Origin: a virus
DNA length: 24,211 bases
Strand: one strand, 5' to 3'
Virus record (IMG/VR): IMGVR_UViG_3300023284_000208
Coordinates: 1 to 24,211 of that record
Of this stretch, positions 7,562-15,814 are shown piece after piece. Within the stretch, counting starts at the first letter, position 1. Each line of letters starts with the position of its first letter. The notes under the pieces are model-generated. The model was not told the origin of the DNA. It worked only from the letters and a program-made list of their open reading frames with translations, and searched no databases. The position numbers were made by a program, and so were the translations under genes.

Positions 7562-7975
7562 ATGGCCAAGAAAAAGAAGGAAAAATCCACGATCACGAGC
7601 AAGGCCGAGTTCACTCGGAAGCTCAACCGGCTCATCAAGATGCGCCGGGTCATGGAGAAGGCCAAGAAGATCGACAAGGAACTGGCCGCTCTGGTGAAGG
7701 GCTACATGATCGAGGAGAAGCTCAAGGAGGCCGAGGGAGAGGCTGGCTCGGTAACTCTGTATCCGTCCACTCCTTACAGCATGACCGTGGCCGATCTTCG
7801 CAAGGCTCTCAAAGCCGCTGCCAACGAGTTCCTGGGCGTGAAGCTCGACAAGCTCCGCAAGGAGAAGGGCAACGAGTTCGTGGAGAAGCACGGCACTGCC
7901 GGGAAGAAACAGACGAAGCTCCTGGTCAAGCCGGCCAAGAAGCCTGACGTGGCCACGCTAAAACTCGCCTCTTAG
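7562..7975 (+). CDS. small basic phage protein, function unknown (137 aa)
   Basis: I do not recognise this Lys-rich protein. Its first 75 residues (KKKKEKSTITSKAEFTRKLN, then KAKKIDKELAALVKGYMIEE) form a charged helical, possibly coiled-coil region. A short strand segment (GSVTLYPSTPYSMTV) leads to a second helical half with many Lys residues, and no cysteines are present. ATG 7562 is chosen over ATG 7547 because the purine-rich GGAGGAGAGG at 7549-7558 is the ribosome site and would lie inside the longer version. It is the last gene of the P2 transcript, just before a strong terminator. The charge pattern fits nucleic acid binding, which is only inference. Confidence 0.75.
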   Translation: MAKKKKEKSTITSKAEFTRKLNRLIKMRRVMEKAKKIDKELAALVKGYMIEEKLKEAEGEAGSVTLYPSTPYSMTVADLRKALKAAANEFLGVKLDKLRKEKGNEFVEKHGTAGKKQTKLLVKPAKKPDVATLKLAS

Positions 7976-8001
7976 GACTCGGTTAGGGTCCTCAACATTT
8001 T

Positions 8002-8036
8002 GCCTCTACGTTTATAGCGTAGGGGCTTTTTTATTT
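8002..8036 (+). terminator. rho-independent terminator
   Basis: GCCTCTACG (8002-8010) pairs with CGTAGGGGC (8018-8026) to give a 9-bp stem with one G-U pair and loop TTTATAG, followed directly by TTTTTTATTT. It ends the transcript from promoters P1 and P2. The next gene starts 12 bases later, so it needs either read-through or a promoter I cannot see. Confidence 0.9.
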
Positions 8037-8047
8037 GGAGGTGAATC

Positions 8048-8803
8048 ATGGCCAAGGGTTCTGCTGAGGCTGCCCAGCTACTGGTGGGTCTGATGAAACC
8101 ACACTGTATCTCGGTTGAGGTGGCGGGAGCGACACGTCTCGGAGTTCCAGAGGAGGAGGTCCAGACGATCGAGGTCGTTGGTTTGGCCCACCCGCCGATG
8201 TGGGAGTCATTGGACGAGGAGGACTGGACTGGCACGAAGGGAGGTAAGCCTGCCTACGTGGTTGAGCTTCTCGCAAACAATGGCATCACGGGCCGGGGTA
8301 GTTACCTCTCGGGCCAGATTGAAGGCCACGCCGCAGTTGTTCATCTTGTGAGTGCTGTCTCGTCCTATGTCTGCACGAAAATGCTGAGCACGGGTCCAGA
8401 CAGCTTGATCCTGTTTCAGAAGGGCTTTGCAGCCAACCACGGCTTCTGCCTCCACCACACTGGCCTCTACCTGAACGCCGAACCTCCCCGATCCTCACTC
8501 AAGTGGTGGAGACTTTCTACGCCTACTGAGGAGAAAGTGTACTGGTTTGTTGGCATGGACTACGCGATCCCCAAGGACCGGGTGGAGGCAGGTAAGTTCG
8601 TCCTGGAGAATTTGGAGGAGCACCGGATCAGGCAGTACACCATTGGATCAAAGTCTGACAAGACCAAGAAGTACACGGTTACCAATGCCGGTGGGGTCTC
8701 TGGCCATTGGGAGTGTGACTGCCCGGACTGGATGTATCGGAGATCGACCGAGATTCCGCCGGAGCACTGCAAGCATATCAAGGAGGCGATGTTTCAGGGG
8801 TGA
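8048..8803 (+). CDS. SWIM zinc-finger protein of unknown function
   Basis: This 251-residue protein ends in a SWIM-type zinc-binding motif, CxC-x15-CxH: Cys223, Cys225, Cys241 and His243, within WECDCPDWMYRR...HCKHIKEAM. SWIM domains are found in DNA-binding and protein-interacting proteins. The preceding strand-rich segment (residues 196-220, RQYTIGSKSDKTKKYTV) looks like part of the same fold. The N-terminal 180 residues, with several Cys and His, are unrecognised. The start is firm: GGAGGTGA at 8037-8044 is a nearly perfect Shine-Dalgarno for ATG 8048. The stop overlaps the next gene's GTG (GTGA). Position before a RusA-like resolvase suggests a DNA-associated role, which is inferred. Confidence 0.8.
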   Translation: MAKGSAEAAQLLVGLMKPHCISVEVAGATRLGVPEEEVQTIEVVGLAHPPMWESLDEEDWTGTKGGKPAYVVELLANNGITGRGSYLSGQIEGHAAVVHLVSAVSSYVCTKMLSTGPDSLILFQKGFAANHGFCLHHTGLYLNAEPPRSSLKWWRLSTPTEEKVYWFVGMDYAIPKDRVEAGKFVLENLEEHRIRQYTIGSKSDKTKKYTVTNAGGVSGHWECDCPDWMYRRSTEIPPEHCKHIKEAMFQG

Positions 8804-9999
8804 GCGTACCAAAGTTCCAGAACCTATGGTGGTGGGACTTCCGGGCCTCGATAGACCCGGTGGGCCTGAACCATGCCTACGCTCACGACCTCGTGTATCC
8901 GAAGGGCAGCAAAGGGAAAAACCGCCGGCCGATCGCACGCAGGTTCCTTACCGAGGACGGCAAGCTCTACAAGAAGAAGTGGAAGCACATCTTCAGGACA
9001 CAGGCTCCTGGGATGCCCAACTTTCGGCAGGACGAGATTCCTGAGAAGGAGAGGCTTCCACTTCCGAAGGTCTACCTGGATTTTCAGTGGCTCTTTGTAC
9101 TCAAGGACTCTGACTTCGAGTATGGGACGGGCCGGATCAAGGGCAAGGACCTGTCGAACCTTTTCAAGCTCGTGGAAGATGCGCTATGTGAGTTCATTGG
9201 GATCGACGATTCACAGACGCTGCATATCGTGGGAGACAAGCGGCGTTCAAAGCTGTTCGAGACGCAGGCCATTGTCTCTGTCAAAATGCGTCTCGGGTCT
9301 CCGGACATCGAGCAAGACCCGGAGCTAATGAAACGCTATGGTCGTCTCCTCATACCGAGAATGGAGTCACTTATGACAGAAGCCGTGGTATCGTCCTCGC
9401 AGGCCGGGATCATTCAGATCGAGGACGTGCTGGAAGAATACTGCCTCACGGACGAGGCCAAGAACACTATCCGGATGACACTCCAGGAGTTCGGCCCAGA
9501 CGCCAAGATGCTGTTGACTGTCTGCGGAGACCTCTACACCAAGAATCTCGTCAAGGAAGGTTTCTGGTGGGCTTTGATCCAGAGGGTCAATGCCGAGTTC
9601 GCCGAGCAGGTCCGTAAGGACATGGAGAAGAAAAAGCCGAAGGCCAAGAAGGGGCTCAAGGCTCCGAAGGTGAAGGAACTCAGGACGTTGACGGCCCAGA
9701 AGCGAGGTGCCATCCGAACCTCCGACCCAAAGAAGGGTTACAAACGGGACGTTTTCCATGCTATGCTGCTTGGTACGCAGATGACCATGGAGCAGATCGC
9801 CAATGCGTGCAAGGGCCAGGGAAGCAAGCTCTCTTGGTCGGATGCCATGAAGCTCCTCAAGGAGTACCAGAGCGGGAAGTACGGACCTGAGAGCGACTTC
9901 GCCAAGAAGGCTGGCTGGTATGCCGAAATGAAGTCCGAGAATAAGGACGGCCAGGATGAGGCCGTGTTCTGGATCGCTGAGGGTGAATGTGGTCAGTGA
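8800..9999 (+). CDS. RusA-like Holliday junction resolvase with a long C-terminal extension
   Basis: Residues 85-165 resemble the RusA family, which cuts four-way DNA junctions: VYLDFQWLFVL, then KDLSNLFKLVEDAL (from 116), then GIDDSQTLHIVGDKRRSK (from 134). The equivalent of RusA Asp70 (Asp117), the conserved Asn120 and Lys123, and the later Asp pair (136-137) are present, but the second Asp of the usual DxDN is Ser119. About 200 extra residues follow, with a Lys-rich linker near 270-295 (EKKKPKAKKGLKAPK) and a helical tail; RusA alone is about 120 residues. The start is GTG 8800, overlapping the upstream stop (GTGA). It probably resolves branched DNA before packaging. The altered acidic residue leaves activity uncertain. 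Confidence 0.65.
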   Translation: MSVPKFQNLWWWDFRASIDPVGLNHAYAHDLVYPKGSKGKNRRPIARRFLTEDGKLYKKKWKHIFRTQAPGMPNFRQDEIPEKERLPLPKVYLDFQWLFVLKDSDFEYGTGRIKGKDLSNLFKLVEDALCEFIGIDDSQTLHIVGDKRRSKLFETQAIVSVKMRLGSPDIEQDPELMKRYGRLLIPRMESLMTEAVVSSSQAGIIQIEDVLEEYCLTDEAKNTIRMTLQEFGPDAKMLLTVCGDLYTKNLVKEGFWWALIQRVNAEFAEQVRKDMEKKKPKAKKGLKAPKVKELRTLTAQKRGAIRTSDPKKGYKRDVFHAMLLGTQMTMEQIANACKGQGSKLSWSDAMKLLKEYQSGKYGPESDFAKKAGWYAEMKSENKDGQDEAVFWIAEGECGQ

Positions 10000-10696
10000 C
10001 TACACAGAGTACAGACCGGATCAGGTCTACGATGACGGTGCTGCATTCCAGTTGTACCTAGAGTACCTGGACGGCAAGGAAACGTCCGAGACCGTCCTCC
10101 TGAGATTGATGCCCCTTGTCTACAGTATGATCTCCCGCCGGTTCAAGGGCATCCAGCACGCTCACAAAGACGATCTTTTCAGCGAAGCGGCCACTAAAGT
10201 ATGGAAAACCGTCGAGGATAAGAAAATACCGGACTCGTTGCCAGAGGTATTCTATACCTATGTCATCCACGCGATTAACTCGGGCCTGTCCATCGCGCTT
10301 CGGAAGTTGGACCCGTCCTACACGAGGCTGATGGCACACAACATGCCGCCGTCATCTCCAAGGTATCCCACCGTTCGGCAGATTGACGCCAAAATCTTTC
10401 TGGAGGAGCTTCCTGACCTGATTCGCAAGAGAGTTTTACCTACCCTGCGCTTCGACGGAAGGACCAGAGAAGCCTGCTGCTACGTTATGGACAGGATTCT
10501 GGGGAACAAGAGAGTTGTCAGGAGGGTGTTATCGACACGGTTCGGGATCAACAATCCTGATTTCTACATCGAGCACGTGCAGGTCCGTATAAGAACCTTC
10601 CTATATGATGTTAGGGACGTATTCTCTGACCTCACGGTTGAGGGTGACTACCTGGACGTGAGCCAGATTTACCGTGAGATGTCTTATGGCGAGTAG
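9989..10696 (+). CDS. sigma-factor-like protein (region 2 resemblance)
   Basis: Residues about 35-105 (LLRLMPLVYSMISRRFKG, then HKDDLFSEAATKVWKTV and later YTYVIHAINSGL) follow the pattern of sigma region 2: a first helix, an acidic DDLxxEAxxxxW core-binding helix, then an aromatic-containing helix. The C-terminal half does not show a clear region 4, though RTREACCYVMDRILGNKRVV could hold a helix-turn-helix. Bacteriophages often encode such divergent sigma factors for late genes. I place the start at GTG 9989, five bases after GAGGG; ATG 9956 would add 11 residues. It overlaps both neighbours slightly and lies just before a Mor-like gene and the packaging genes, so control of the morphogenesis operon is a fair inference. 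The family match is by pattern only. Confidence 0.6.
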   Translation: MVSDYTEYRPDQVYDDGAAFQLYLEYLDGKETSETVLLRLMPLVYSMISRRFKGIQHAHKDDLFSEAATKVWKTVEDKKIPDSLPEVFYTYVIHAINSGLSIALRKLDPSYTRLMAHNMPPSSPRYPTVRQIDAKIFLEELPDLIRKRVLPTLRFDGRTREACCYVMDRILGNKRVVRRVLSTRFGINNPDFYIEHVQVRIRTFLYDVRDVFSDLTVEGDYLDVSQIYREMSYGE

Positions 10697-11072
10697 GAAC
10701 GGCAGTCCACTGGCGATTTTCGATCCTGTTAGCGGGCAAACACTTGACCTTATCAAGGTCGCTCTGTTAGAGTTTGGTTTGGAGAGCCACCTCCCCGAAC
10801 TTTACGATATTTTCGGTGAGGAGGCTCTGCTGAAGTTTTTGGACATCTTCGGGGCTTGCACGATCCGCGTTCCTTCCCGGCATGAGGTCGGGGACGTGAT
10901 TCGGAACGTGCGTATCTACGTGGAGATGTCCAGGATTCCGAGTAGTACGGAGGGCCGGAAGCGCGTGGTCAAGGACCTCTCTACTCGTTACGACCTATCG
11001 GCCCAGCGCGTGTACATGATCTTTGACGCGATGGAGAAAAGCTTCAGAAAATATCGTGTAGGTGGCAAGTGA
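10686..11072 (+). CDS. Mor-like transcription activator
   Basis: The 128-residue protein follows the layout of the Mor/C family of phage Mu: a helical N-terminal dimerisation part (LPELYDIFGEEALLKFLDIF), a short strand with the FGxxxIxVP pattern (residues 55-63), and a C-terminal helix-turn-helix (about 95-118, VVKDLSTRYDLSAQRVYMIF). Mor proteins activate middle or late phage promoters with host RNA polymerase. ATG 10686 lies inside the end of the sigma-like gene, and the stop overlaps the next start (GTGA), so the two regulators and the packaging genes are coupled. The usual Gly-Gly of the Mor strand is FGAC here. Assignment is by pattern and needs a profile search. Confidence 0.6.
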   Translation: MASRNGSPLAIFDPVSGQTLDLIKVALLEFGLESHLPELYDIFGEEALLKFLDIFGACTIRVPSRHEVGDVIRNVRIYVEMSRIPSSTEGRKRVVKDLSTRYDLSAQRVYMIFDAMEKSFRKYRVGGK

Positions 11073-11680
11073 GTGAAAACGGACAAGTAACCGGCACGGT
11101 CCAACTGGTCAGTCTCCACCAGGTTATGAAGGAGACTGTTGAATATGCGAACCGTGGAACTCCCTTCTCGCCTATTGTCGCTGAGTTCATGCGCTGTCTG
11201 AGTGAATCCCGCTCCGACGCCCAAAAGACAGTCCTCCAGGTTTTCAATAGCCATAAGGCTGAGAGGATTCACAAGCTGCTCTCCGCTGTTGATAAGCTCG
11301 AAGACTCCACGCTCGAAAAGGTTGAGTTGTTGGGCTTCACAGCGCAGTTGGACATGCTCAAGTATCTCACTTCTCGGGCCGACAAGGAGTATGAGGACTT
11401 CAAGGAGGCCGTATCCGACGATCCGAAGCGGAACATATATGGTGAGGGTGGACCTCCGAACTATGTCTTCAACATGGACAGCAAGACCATTCAGATCGGT
11501 AGCGGTGGTCAGTTAGACGATCTGAGTGCTGAGGATCGAGGCTCGATCCGCAGCCTGTTTCAGGGTCTCAAGGAGATTGCGACCAGAGTTAGGCAGGAAG
11601 ATGGACAACCTGACAATCCCCCCGTCCGAGCCCGCGCTCCGGGAATACCTGGAAGCTCTGCGCTCGGTCGTCCAGAATGA
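11069..11680 (+). CDS. unknown protein in the terminase small-subunit position
   Basis: This 203-residue protein is not recognised by sequence. It has a helical middle (KLLSAVDKLEDSTLEKVELL, LDMLKYLTSRADKEYEDFKE), a strand-like segment (YVFNMDSKTIQIGSGGQLDD), and a Pro- and Arg-rich tail. No zinc motif or clear N-terminal helix-turn-helix is visible. It begins at GTG 11069, overlapping the Mor-like stop, and its 3' end overlaps the terminase large subunit by 80 bases. In most tailed phages the gene directly before TerL encodes the DNA-recognising small subunit, so that is the leading guess from position. A head-scaffold or regulatory role is an alternative. Confidence 0.7.
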   Translation: MSENGQVTGTVQLVSLHQVMKETVEYANRGTPFSPIVAEFMRCLSESRSDAQKTVLQVFNSHKAERIHKLLSAVDKLEDSTLEKVELLGFTAQLDMLKYLTSRADKEYEDFKEAVSDDPKRNIYGEGGPPNYVFNMDSKTIQIGSGGQLDDLSAEDRGSIRSLFQGLKEIATRVRQEDGQPDNPPVRARAPGIPGSSALGRPE

Positions 11681-13652
11681 TGACGTAAAGTTTCTTGACC
11701 GTCTGATTACTCAGGTCAAGTTGCTTTCGTCCCAAGCACAGAAGGCTGCCTGGGAAATCTTGCGCCAGTGGCGAGACCAGGGAAAGTCTTCGGTCCTTCG
11801 TAATATATGGCAGATTGACTTCGAGCGTGAGCCCGTCTCGATTAGCCAGTTCATCGAAGATGACTACTACCTGGGGAAGATATGCAATCCCAAGGACGAG
11901 GACCAGGGACGGCTCTACGACGTTTGGAAAGAGGACCTGATGTATGTCTGTGATCCCCGATCTGGGATCATCGAGTGGGCGCTGACCGGAGCGATCGGCA
12001 CGGGAAAAACTACGGCTGGTGTGTTGGGCATGATTTACAAAGGCCCATACATGCTTAGCTGTATGCGGGACCCGTCTCGTTTCTTCGGGCTGATGTCCAA
12101 GTCCAAGATCGTCTTTGGTATCTATGCGACTACGGTAAGTAAGGTCAGTGCTGTAGACTTCGCTGAGTTCCTGGCCAAGATCGACGCCAGCCCCTACTTC
12201 AGAGAGGTCTTCCCAAGGGTTCCCAACCTGAGCACCATGGCCAAGTGGCCGCAGAAGAATATGCACGTCAGCTTCGGCTCCAGGGAACTGCACGCTCTCG
12301 GTGAAAACCTCTACAGCTTCTTAATGGACGAAGTGAACTTCATGGAGCGCCCCAAAGGCAAGAATCCAGAGGACAATCCGGAGCAAGCCTACAAGCTATT
12401 CCACGCCTGTCGGACTCGTATCGAGTCCAGGTTTGCCCGACGTGGTATCATTCCTGGTCTGATGGTCCTGATCTCGTCTCGGAATACGAAGACCGACTTC
12501 CTTGAGAGACGCCTAGAAATGGTTCAGGGGCGGAAAGATGTCCATATATCGGACTACTCGCCTTGGGACGTGCGGAAGTCCTTTGGCGATAAATTCTACA
12601 GTGGCAAGAAGTTCTCTTTGTCTCTCGGAAACAAGTACGTGAGGCCGAAGATACTGGAGGAGGGCGATGCCACGCCGGCTGGTGTTGAGACGATAGAGGT
12701 TCCCATCGAGCACAAGCAGGCTTTCATCGACGATATAAATCAGGCCCTGCGGGACGTTGCGGGCGTGGCCACCTTCGGTCGTAATCTTCTCATCCATGAT
12801 CCTCAGCGGGTGATGAAGGTTATAAATTGGGGCCGAGCACATCCGTTCTCAGCCGAGTCGATCTCCGTGACACTGGACGACCAGGTAGAGATTTCGGACT
12901 TCGTAGATTGGGACTCGCTGGTCCGGATCAGGGATTCCTCCTACGTGCCGAGGATCGACCCAGGAGCACCGCGTACTGTTCACGTGGACCAAGCTACCAG
13001 TAACGACAGCTTGGGGATTGCGCTGGGCCATGTTCAGGATTTCATCCTGGTCAGGCGTGAGGACCCACTCTCTGGCCATGTGATGAATAGCTACGAGCCA
13101 AAAATCTTCATTGATATGATGATGAAGATCACTCCTGGAAAGGACTCGGAAGTCGATCTGACCAAAGTGATTACGTTCCTCTTGAACCTTCGCAACTACG
13201 GCTATAATCTGAACCTCATCACGTATGACGGCTGGCAATCCAAGATTGCGCTTCAGCAGTTCCAACGTCTGCACTATAATGCCAAGATTCAATCTGTGGA
13301 TCGCACAGACGACGCCTACATTGCCCTGCGAACAGCGATCTACGAGGACCGGCTGGACATTTATGATTACGCTCCTTTCTTCGATGAGATCACCAACGTC
13401 ATTCACATCATTAGACGGCGCGAGGGCGATCCACAGCGCAGAGGGAAAGTGGACCATGGGCCAAACGGCTCCAAGGATGTGTCAGATGCTGTGGCCGGCG
13501 TGACGATGAACTGCTACGAGATCGCTGAGGCACCGGCCGTGACTCCAGAGCAGGCAGCGGCGTTGGCTGCGACGATCGCCCCGCCTGCCAAGAACAGAGA
13601 CTCTTGGGTGTTGCAGGATTATAAGAAGGGCCGAATCATCGGAGTCCAATAA
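11601..13652 (+). CDS. terL: terminase large subunit (DNA packaging ATPase-nuclease)
   Basis: The 683-residue protein has both TerL domains. The ATPase motor shows Walker A TGAIGTGKTT (129-138) and Walker B FLMDEVNFM (Asp243, Glu244). The RNase-H-like nuclease shows three acidic positions: Asp463 in VHVDQATSNDS, Asp543 in ITYDGWQSK, and Asp629 in KDVSDAVAG. It translocates DNA into the prohead through the portal encoded next, and cuts the concatemer. ATG 11601 is preferred: AGGAAG lies just upstream, and the longer frame from 11526 only shadows the previous gene. A helical N-terminal region of about 100 residues precedes the motor and may bind the small subunit. The stop overlaps the portal ATG (TAATG). 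No intein or intron interrupts it. Confidence 0.95.
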   Translation: MDNLTIPPSEPALREYLEALRSVVQNDDVKFLDRLITQVKLLSSQAQKAAWEILRQWRDQGKSSVLRNIWQIDFEREPVSISQFIEDDYYLGKICNPKDEDQGRLYDVWKEDLMYVCDPRSGIIEWALTGAIGTGKTTAGVLGMIYKGPYMLSCMRDPSRFFGLMSKSKIVFGIYATTVSKVSAVDFAEFLAKIDASPYFREVFPRVPNLSTMAKWPQKNMHVSFGSRELHALGENLYSFLMDEVNFMERPKGKNPEDNPEQAYKLFHACRTRIESRFARRGIIPGLMVLISSRNTKTDFLERRLEMVQGRKDVHISDYSPWDVRKSFGDKFYSGKKFSLSLGNKYVRPKILEEGDATPAGVETIEVPIEHKQAFIDDINQALRDVAGVATFGRNLLIHDPQRVMKVINWGRAHPFSAESISVTLDDQVEISDFVDWDSLVRIRDSSYVPRIDPGAPRTVHVDQATSNDSLGIALGHVQDFILVRREDPLSGHVMNSYEPKIFIDMMMKITPGKDSEVDLTKVITFLLNLRNYGYNLNLITYDGWQSKIALQQFQRLHYNAKIQSVDRTDDAYIALRTAIYEDRLDIYDYAPFFDEITNVIHIIRRREGDPQRRGKVDHGPNGSKDVSDAVAGVTMNCYEIAEAPAVTPEQAAALAATIAPPAKNRDSWVLQDYKKGRIIGVQ

Positions 13653-15328
13653 TGCCACCAGGAAACGGTATACTCAACAAGCTGGCCAATCTGATGGGCC
13701 TCGATAAGCCGGCTGGTGAGGTTCAGCGCATCGGCACTCCGGTAGGAGAGCCAGATGCTCTCCAGGACATCTCTACGGTCAATCGTGTCTACGACTACTA
13801 CCGTAAGTACACCCACCTGAATCCGGATCGTCTGTCGCTCTACGACGACTATGACGAGATGGACCAGATGACTCTGCTCGCCTCTGCCTTGGACCTGTAT
13901 GCCGAGGACTCTACCCAGCCCGATCACGAGAAGGGCGTGGCCCTGTGGATCGAGTCTGAGGACGCGGAGGTCAAGGCAGAACTCGACAAAATGCTGGGTC
14001 GTATCAATCTTGAGGAGGACATCACCGCCATTGCTCGGGGCATTGCCAAGTACGGCGATGACTTCGAGGCCACGATGTACAACGAGGAGCATGGCGTATT
14101 CGGCTTAACCTTCCTGGAGCCCAAGATCGTCTGGCGGCATGAGGACAAGAACCGGGTGCTGGAAGGCTGGTCGGTTGGCGCAGCTAAGAAGATCGACGAG
14201 AAGCCAGGCTACCAGCCTTGGGACATTGTCCATGGCTTGAGAAAGGGCCGGCGTCGTAACGAGATGTACGGCGATAGCATCCTCCTCCCGGCTCGGCTGG
14301 TCTATAAGATTCTGAAGCTCATGGAAGAGCAGATGGTCATTTACCGGCTGAGTATGCACCCAGACCGGCTGATCTTCTACGTGGACATCGGCGCGGCCTC
14401 ACCAGATGAGGGTAGGACGATATTGGACGCCTGGCGCAGGGCCATGCAAAAGAAGCAGTTCTTCAACCCCAAGACGGGCCAGTACCAGGAAGAATACAAT
14501 CCGTGGGCGCTCGACAACAACATCTATTGGGCGACTCGCCCCAACTCCGAGAGCAAGATTGAGAAGTTCCCCGGCAGTTCCAACGTCGGAGAGATTTTCG
14601 ACGTGGAATACTTCCGGGACCTGATCTTCTCAGCGATCCGGGTTCCGAAGGCATTTCTGGGTTTTGAGGGAGACATCAACGCAAAAGCCACGTTGGCGCA
14701 GCAGGACATTAGATTTGCTCGTGGCGTGAAGGGCATCCAGCGGGCCACTAGGATGATGATTCACCGTGCGGGCCAGATTCATTTGGGCCTTCGGCAGCGT
14801 AATCCTCGTGACCGCAAGCACGCTTTCAAGACCAAGATGACACCTGTGAGCTATCTGGACGAGGCCCAGAGAGCGGACCTGTACCAGCTTCGCTTCGAGC
14901 TTCTGGACCGGATGAGCAGGCTATCGACCGACTTCGAGGGGACACTGGACCAAAAGAAGTGGCTCACGTACCTGCTCGTGGACATTGCCGGATTCTCCAA
15001 GGAGCTTGTGGCAAAGCTGATGGACCTTGGAGGTGACGAGGTGCAAGGTGATGATGAGCCCAGCCAGGATGAGAAGCGTGCTCTTGGCGAGGCCATCAAA
15101 TCCTCTCCTACAGCCCGGAGAATGCTCGCAGAAATGACGGAATTGGCACGTGAGGAGGAGCAAGTTCCAGAGCAGGAGGTTCCGACCGAGCATCCGGGGG
15201 AGCACGTGGGCATCTCCAGCCTGTCTGAGACCAGAGCGGCTGAGAAGGAAGCCGAGGAAAAAACTGAGTCTCGACGCAAAGAAAGAGAAAAAGACCGTGC
15301 AGAAGCTTATGCCGCGCCGGTTAGTTAA
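13652..15328 (+). CDS. portal protein (T4 gp20-like)
   Basis: The 558-residue protein fits the dodecameric portal at the packaging vertex. The most telling stretch is the gp20-type block ending in the head-tail crown: YWATRPNSESKIEKFPGSSN, then VGEIFDVEYFRDLIFSAIRVPKAFLG. The N-terminal half includes the wing region (SALDLYAEDSTQ, AIARGIAKYGDDFEATMY), and the C-terminus is a charged helical tail (from about 470) rich in Glu and Arg. It follows TerL directly and precedes the HU-like gene by two bases. Length agrees with gp20-type portals. The gp20 resemblance is the main reason to call this a myovirus-like phage, although portals of this class also occur elsewhere. Confidence 0.9.
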   Translation: MPPGNGILNKLANLMGLDKPAGEVQRIGTPVGEPDALQDISTVNRVYDYYRKYTHLNPDRLSLYDDYDEMDQMTLLASALDLYAEDSTQPDHEKGVALWIESEDAEVKAELDKMLGRINLEEDITAIARGIAKYGDDFEATMYNEEHGVFGLTFLEPKIVWRHEDKNRVLEGWSVGAAKKIDEKPGYQPWDIVHGLRKGRRRNEMYGDSILLPARLVYKILKLMEEQMVIYRLSMHPDRLIFYVDIGAASPDEGRTILDAWRRAMQKKQFFNPKTGQYQEEYNPWALDNNIYWATRPNSESKIEKFPGSSNVGEIFDVEYFRDLIFSAIRVPKAFLGFEGDINAKATLAQQDIRFARGVKGIQRATRMMIHRAGQIHLGLRQRNPRDRKHAFKTKMTPVSYLDEAQRADLYQLRFELLDRMSRLSTDFEGTLDQKKWLTYLLVDIAGFSKELVAKLMDLGGDEVQGDDEPSQDEKRALGEAIKSSPTARRMLAEMTELAREEEQVPEQEVPTEHPGEHVGISSLSETRAAEKEAEEKTESRRKEREKDRAEAYAAPVS

Positions 15329-15330
15329 AG

Positions 15331-15621
15331 ATGGCGACCAAGCGCGACGTGGCAGCGATCTGGGCCGAGAAGGAGGAGGTCACCGATACTGAGGCACTTC
15401 GGAGGATAGAATCCTTCGTCGGTACTATCAAGGAGATGCTGATTGCCGGCGATGAGATCGTGATCGCTAACTTTATGAGGACTCGGGTTGACGTAGTGAA
15501 GCCTCGGACGATCAGAAACCTGTTCGGGAAGGGCAAGGACGTTGACGTTGGCGAGAGACGACGGCTCATTTTCAAGCCGACGAGGACCTTCAAGCTGGAC
15601 ATTGAGAGGGAGGCTATCTGA
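15331..15621 (+). CDS. HU/IHF-like DNA-binding protein
   Basis: This 96-residue protein matches the HU/IHF fold by pattern. It has a helical N-terminus (EALRRIESFVGTIKEMLIAG), the central strand segment EIVIANFMRTRVDVVKPRT that occupies the place of the GFGTF block, a basic arm-like IRNLFGKGKDVDVGERR, and the closing FKPTRTFKLDI, which corresponds to the FKPSKxLK ending of HU proteins. HU proteins bend and compact DNA; here it could assist packaging or chromosome organisation. It sits among head genes, two bases after the portal stop, with no obvious ribosome site of its own, so translation is likely coupled. The following gene starts on its stop codon (TGATG). Confidence 0.7.
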   Translation: MATKRDVAAIWAEKEEVTDTEALRRIESFVGTIKEMLIAGDEIVIANFMRTRVDVVKPRTIRNLFGKGKDVDVGERRRLIFKPTRTFKLDIEREAI

Positions 15622-15812
15622 TGGGTGAGAAGAAACCGGATCAAGGCTTGCAGCCGATCACGGAGAAGACTACGCTCTGCAACGCCTGCTCCAAGCGGGC
15701 GGATTGCTCCTTGCCGCAGAAGCATATCGTGATGGAGGCCAGTCAGTGCCCGGCCTACGTCCACGAGTCCAAGATCGGGACCCGTTCCGGACCTCAACAG
15801 CTTCTCGGGTAG
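15621..15812 (+). CDS. small four-cysteine (zinc-binding) protein
   Basis: The 63-residue protein has CNACSKRADC followed later by SQCPAY, giving C-x2-C-x5-C and a fourth Cys 18 residues on, a plausible single zinc site. I do not recognise the family. Its ATG overlaps the HU-like stop (TGATG), and it lies within the tightly packed head operon, which supports it being real. Function is unknown. Confidence 0.65.
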   Translation: MGEKKPDQGLQPITEKTTLCNACSKRADCSLPQKHIVMEASQCPAYVHESKIGTRSGPQQLLG

Positions 15813-15814
15813 CC

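Noticed and set aside
8547-9044. A 165-codon plus-strand frame overlapping the SWIM and RusA-like genes
   Set aside because: It straddles two well-supported genes in a different frame and is Arg/Ser-rich without motifs, as expected for a shadow.
11526-11600. An upstream extension of the terminase large subunit
   Set aside because: The 25 extra codons coincide with the end of the previous gene, and a good ribosome site (AGGAAG) stands directly before ATG 11601.
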